Source of the DNA: Candidatus Krumholzibacteriia bacterium
Lineage (GTDB): Bacteria; Krumholzibacteriota; Krumholzibacteriia; LZORAL124-64-63
Length of the DNA stretch: 6,140 nt
Assembly (NCBI GenBank): GCA_027056825.1
Contig: JALUJS010000721.1
Span: 1 to 6,140, forward strand
Direction of reading: 5' to 3'
This document shows positions 6,129-6,140 of the stretch, piece by piece; the stretch's first letter is position 1, and every line of letters starts with the position of its first letter. Both the position numbers and the translations under genes were made by a program. A model generated the notes under the pieces. That model was not told the DNA's origin. It did not search any database and was given only the letters and a program-made list of their open reading frames with translations.

Positions 6129-6140
6129 ATGACCGGCCAT
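6129..6140 (+). CDS. Start of an unidentified gene (four codons, runs off right edge)
   Basis: The ATG at 6129 is preceded by GGAG with five bases of spacing and is followed by ACC GGC CAT (MTGH) to the edge. An in-frame ATG at 6096 would add 11 residues (MVDLDNADGER) but has only AGG two bases before it. The upstream TATAAT supports a gene here. Nothing can be said about its function. Confidence 0.4.

Noticed and set aside
1..6140. CRISPR array, insertion sequence, tRNA or rRNA
   Set aside because: No regularly spaced repeats, terminal inverted repeats, transposase motifs or tRNA-like folds were seen on reading either strand.

Overview
The window is GC-rich and gene-dense. It looks like Gram-negative, didermic DNA from the FCB side of the bacterial tree, such as Krumholzibacteriota, Eisenbacteria or a related candidate phylum. 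Two things suggest this: a TonB-dependent receptor, and a secreted protein ending in the YPNPFNP-type FlgD-like/T9SS-like sorting domain common in those groups. The phylum is inferred from protein style only; no marker gene is present.

Minus-strand block (positions 4957 down to 1): four genes read in the same direction. In order they are a metallo-beta-lactamase-fold hydrolase of the glyoxalase II/ETHE1 type, a membrane-bound SpoIIE/RsbU-type PP2C phosphatase, an organophosphate:phosphate-antiporter-like MFS permease, and the first 98 codons of a TonB-dependent receptor that runs off the left edge. The first two overlap by four bases (GTGA). The last two are 24 bases apart. An 86-base gap with a possible promoter separates the pairs. 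The layout suggests a signalling pair (hydrolase plus phosphatase) followed by an outer-membrane/inner-membrane uptake pair, but no shared pathway is proven.

Plus-strand block (5220 to the right edge): across a 262-base intergenic region lies a divergent gene for a secreted thioredoxin-fold protein. Its reading frame is interrupted by one TGA, exactly where the first cysteine of the CxxC redox motif belongs (TGA-V-G-C). The frame then continues through the rest of the thioredoxin fold and a C-terminal sorting domain. A stem-loop with a GGU-starting apical loop begins just after the TGA and fits a bacterial SECIS element. TGA terminates all three complete minus-strand genes, so it is a normal stop in this genome. 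The best reading is a 274-residue selenoprotein with a U67-x-x-C70 active site, exported and probably carried to the cell surface. This is the main discovery of the window; ordinary gene calling would split or misframe it.

The last 96 bases hold a perfect 12-base palindrome, a perfect TATAAT and a ribosome binding site before an ATG at 6129. They appear to be the regulatory front end of a further gene cut off by the window edge.
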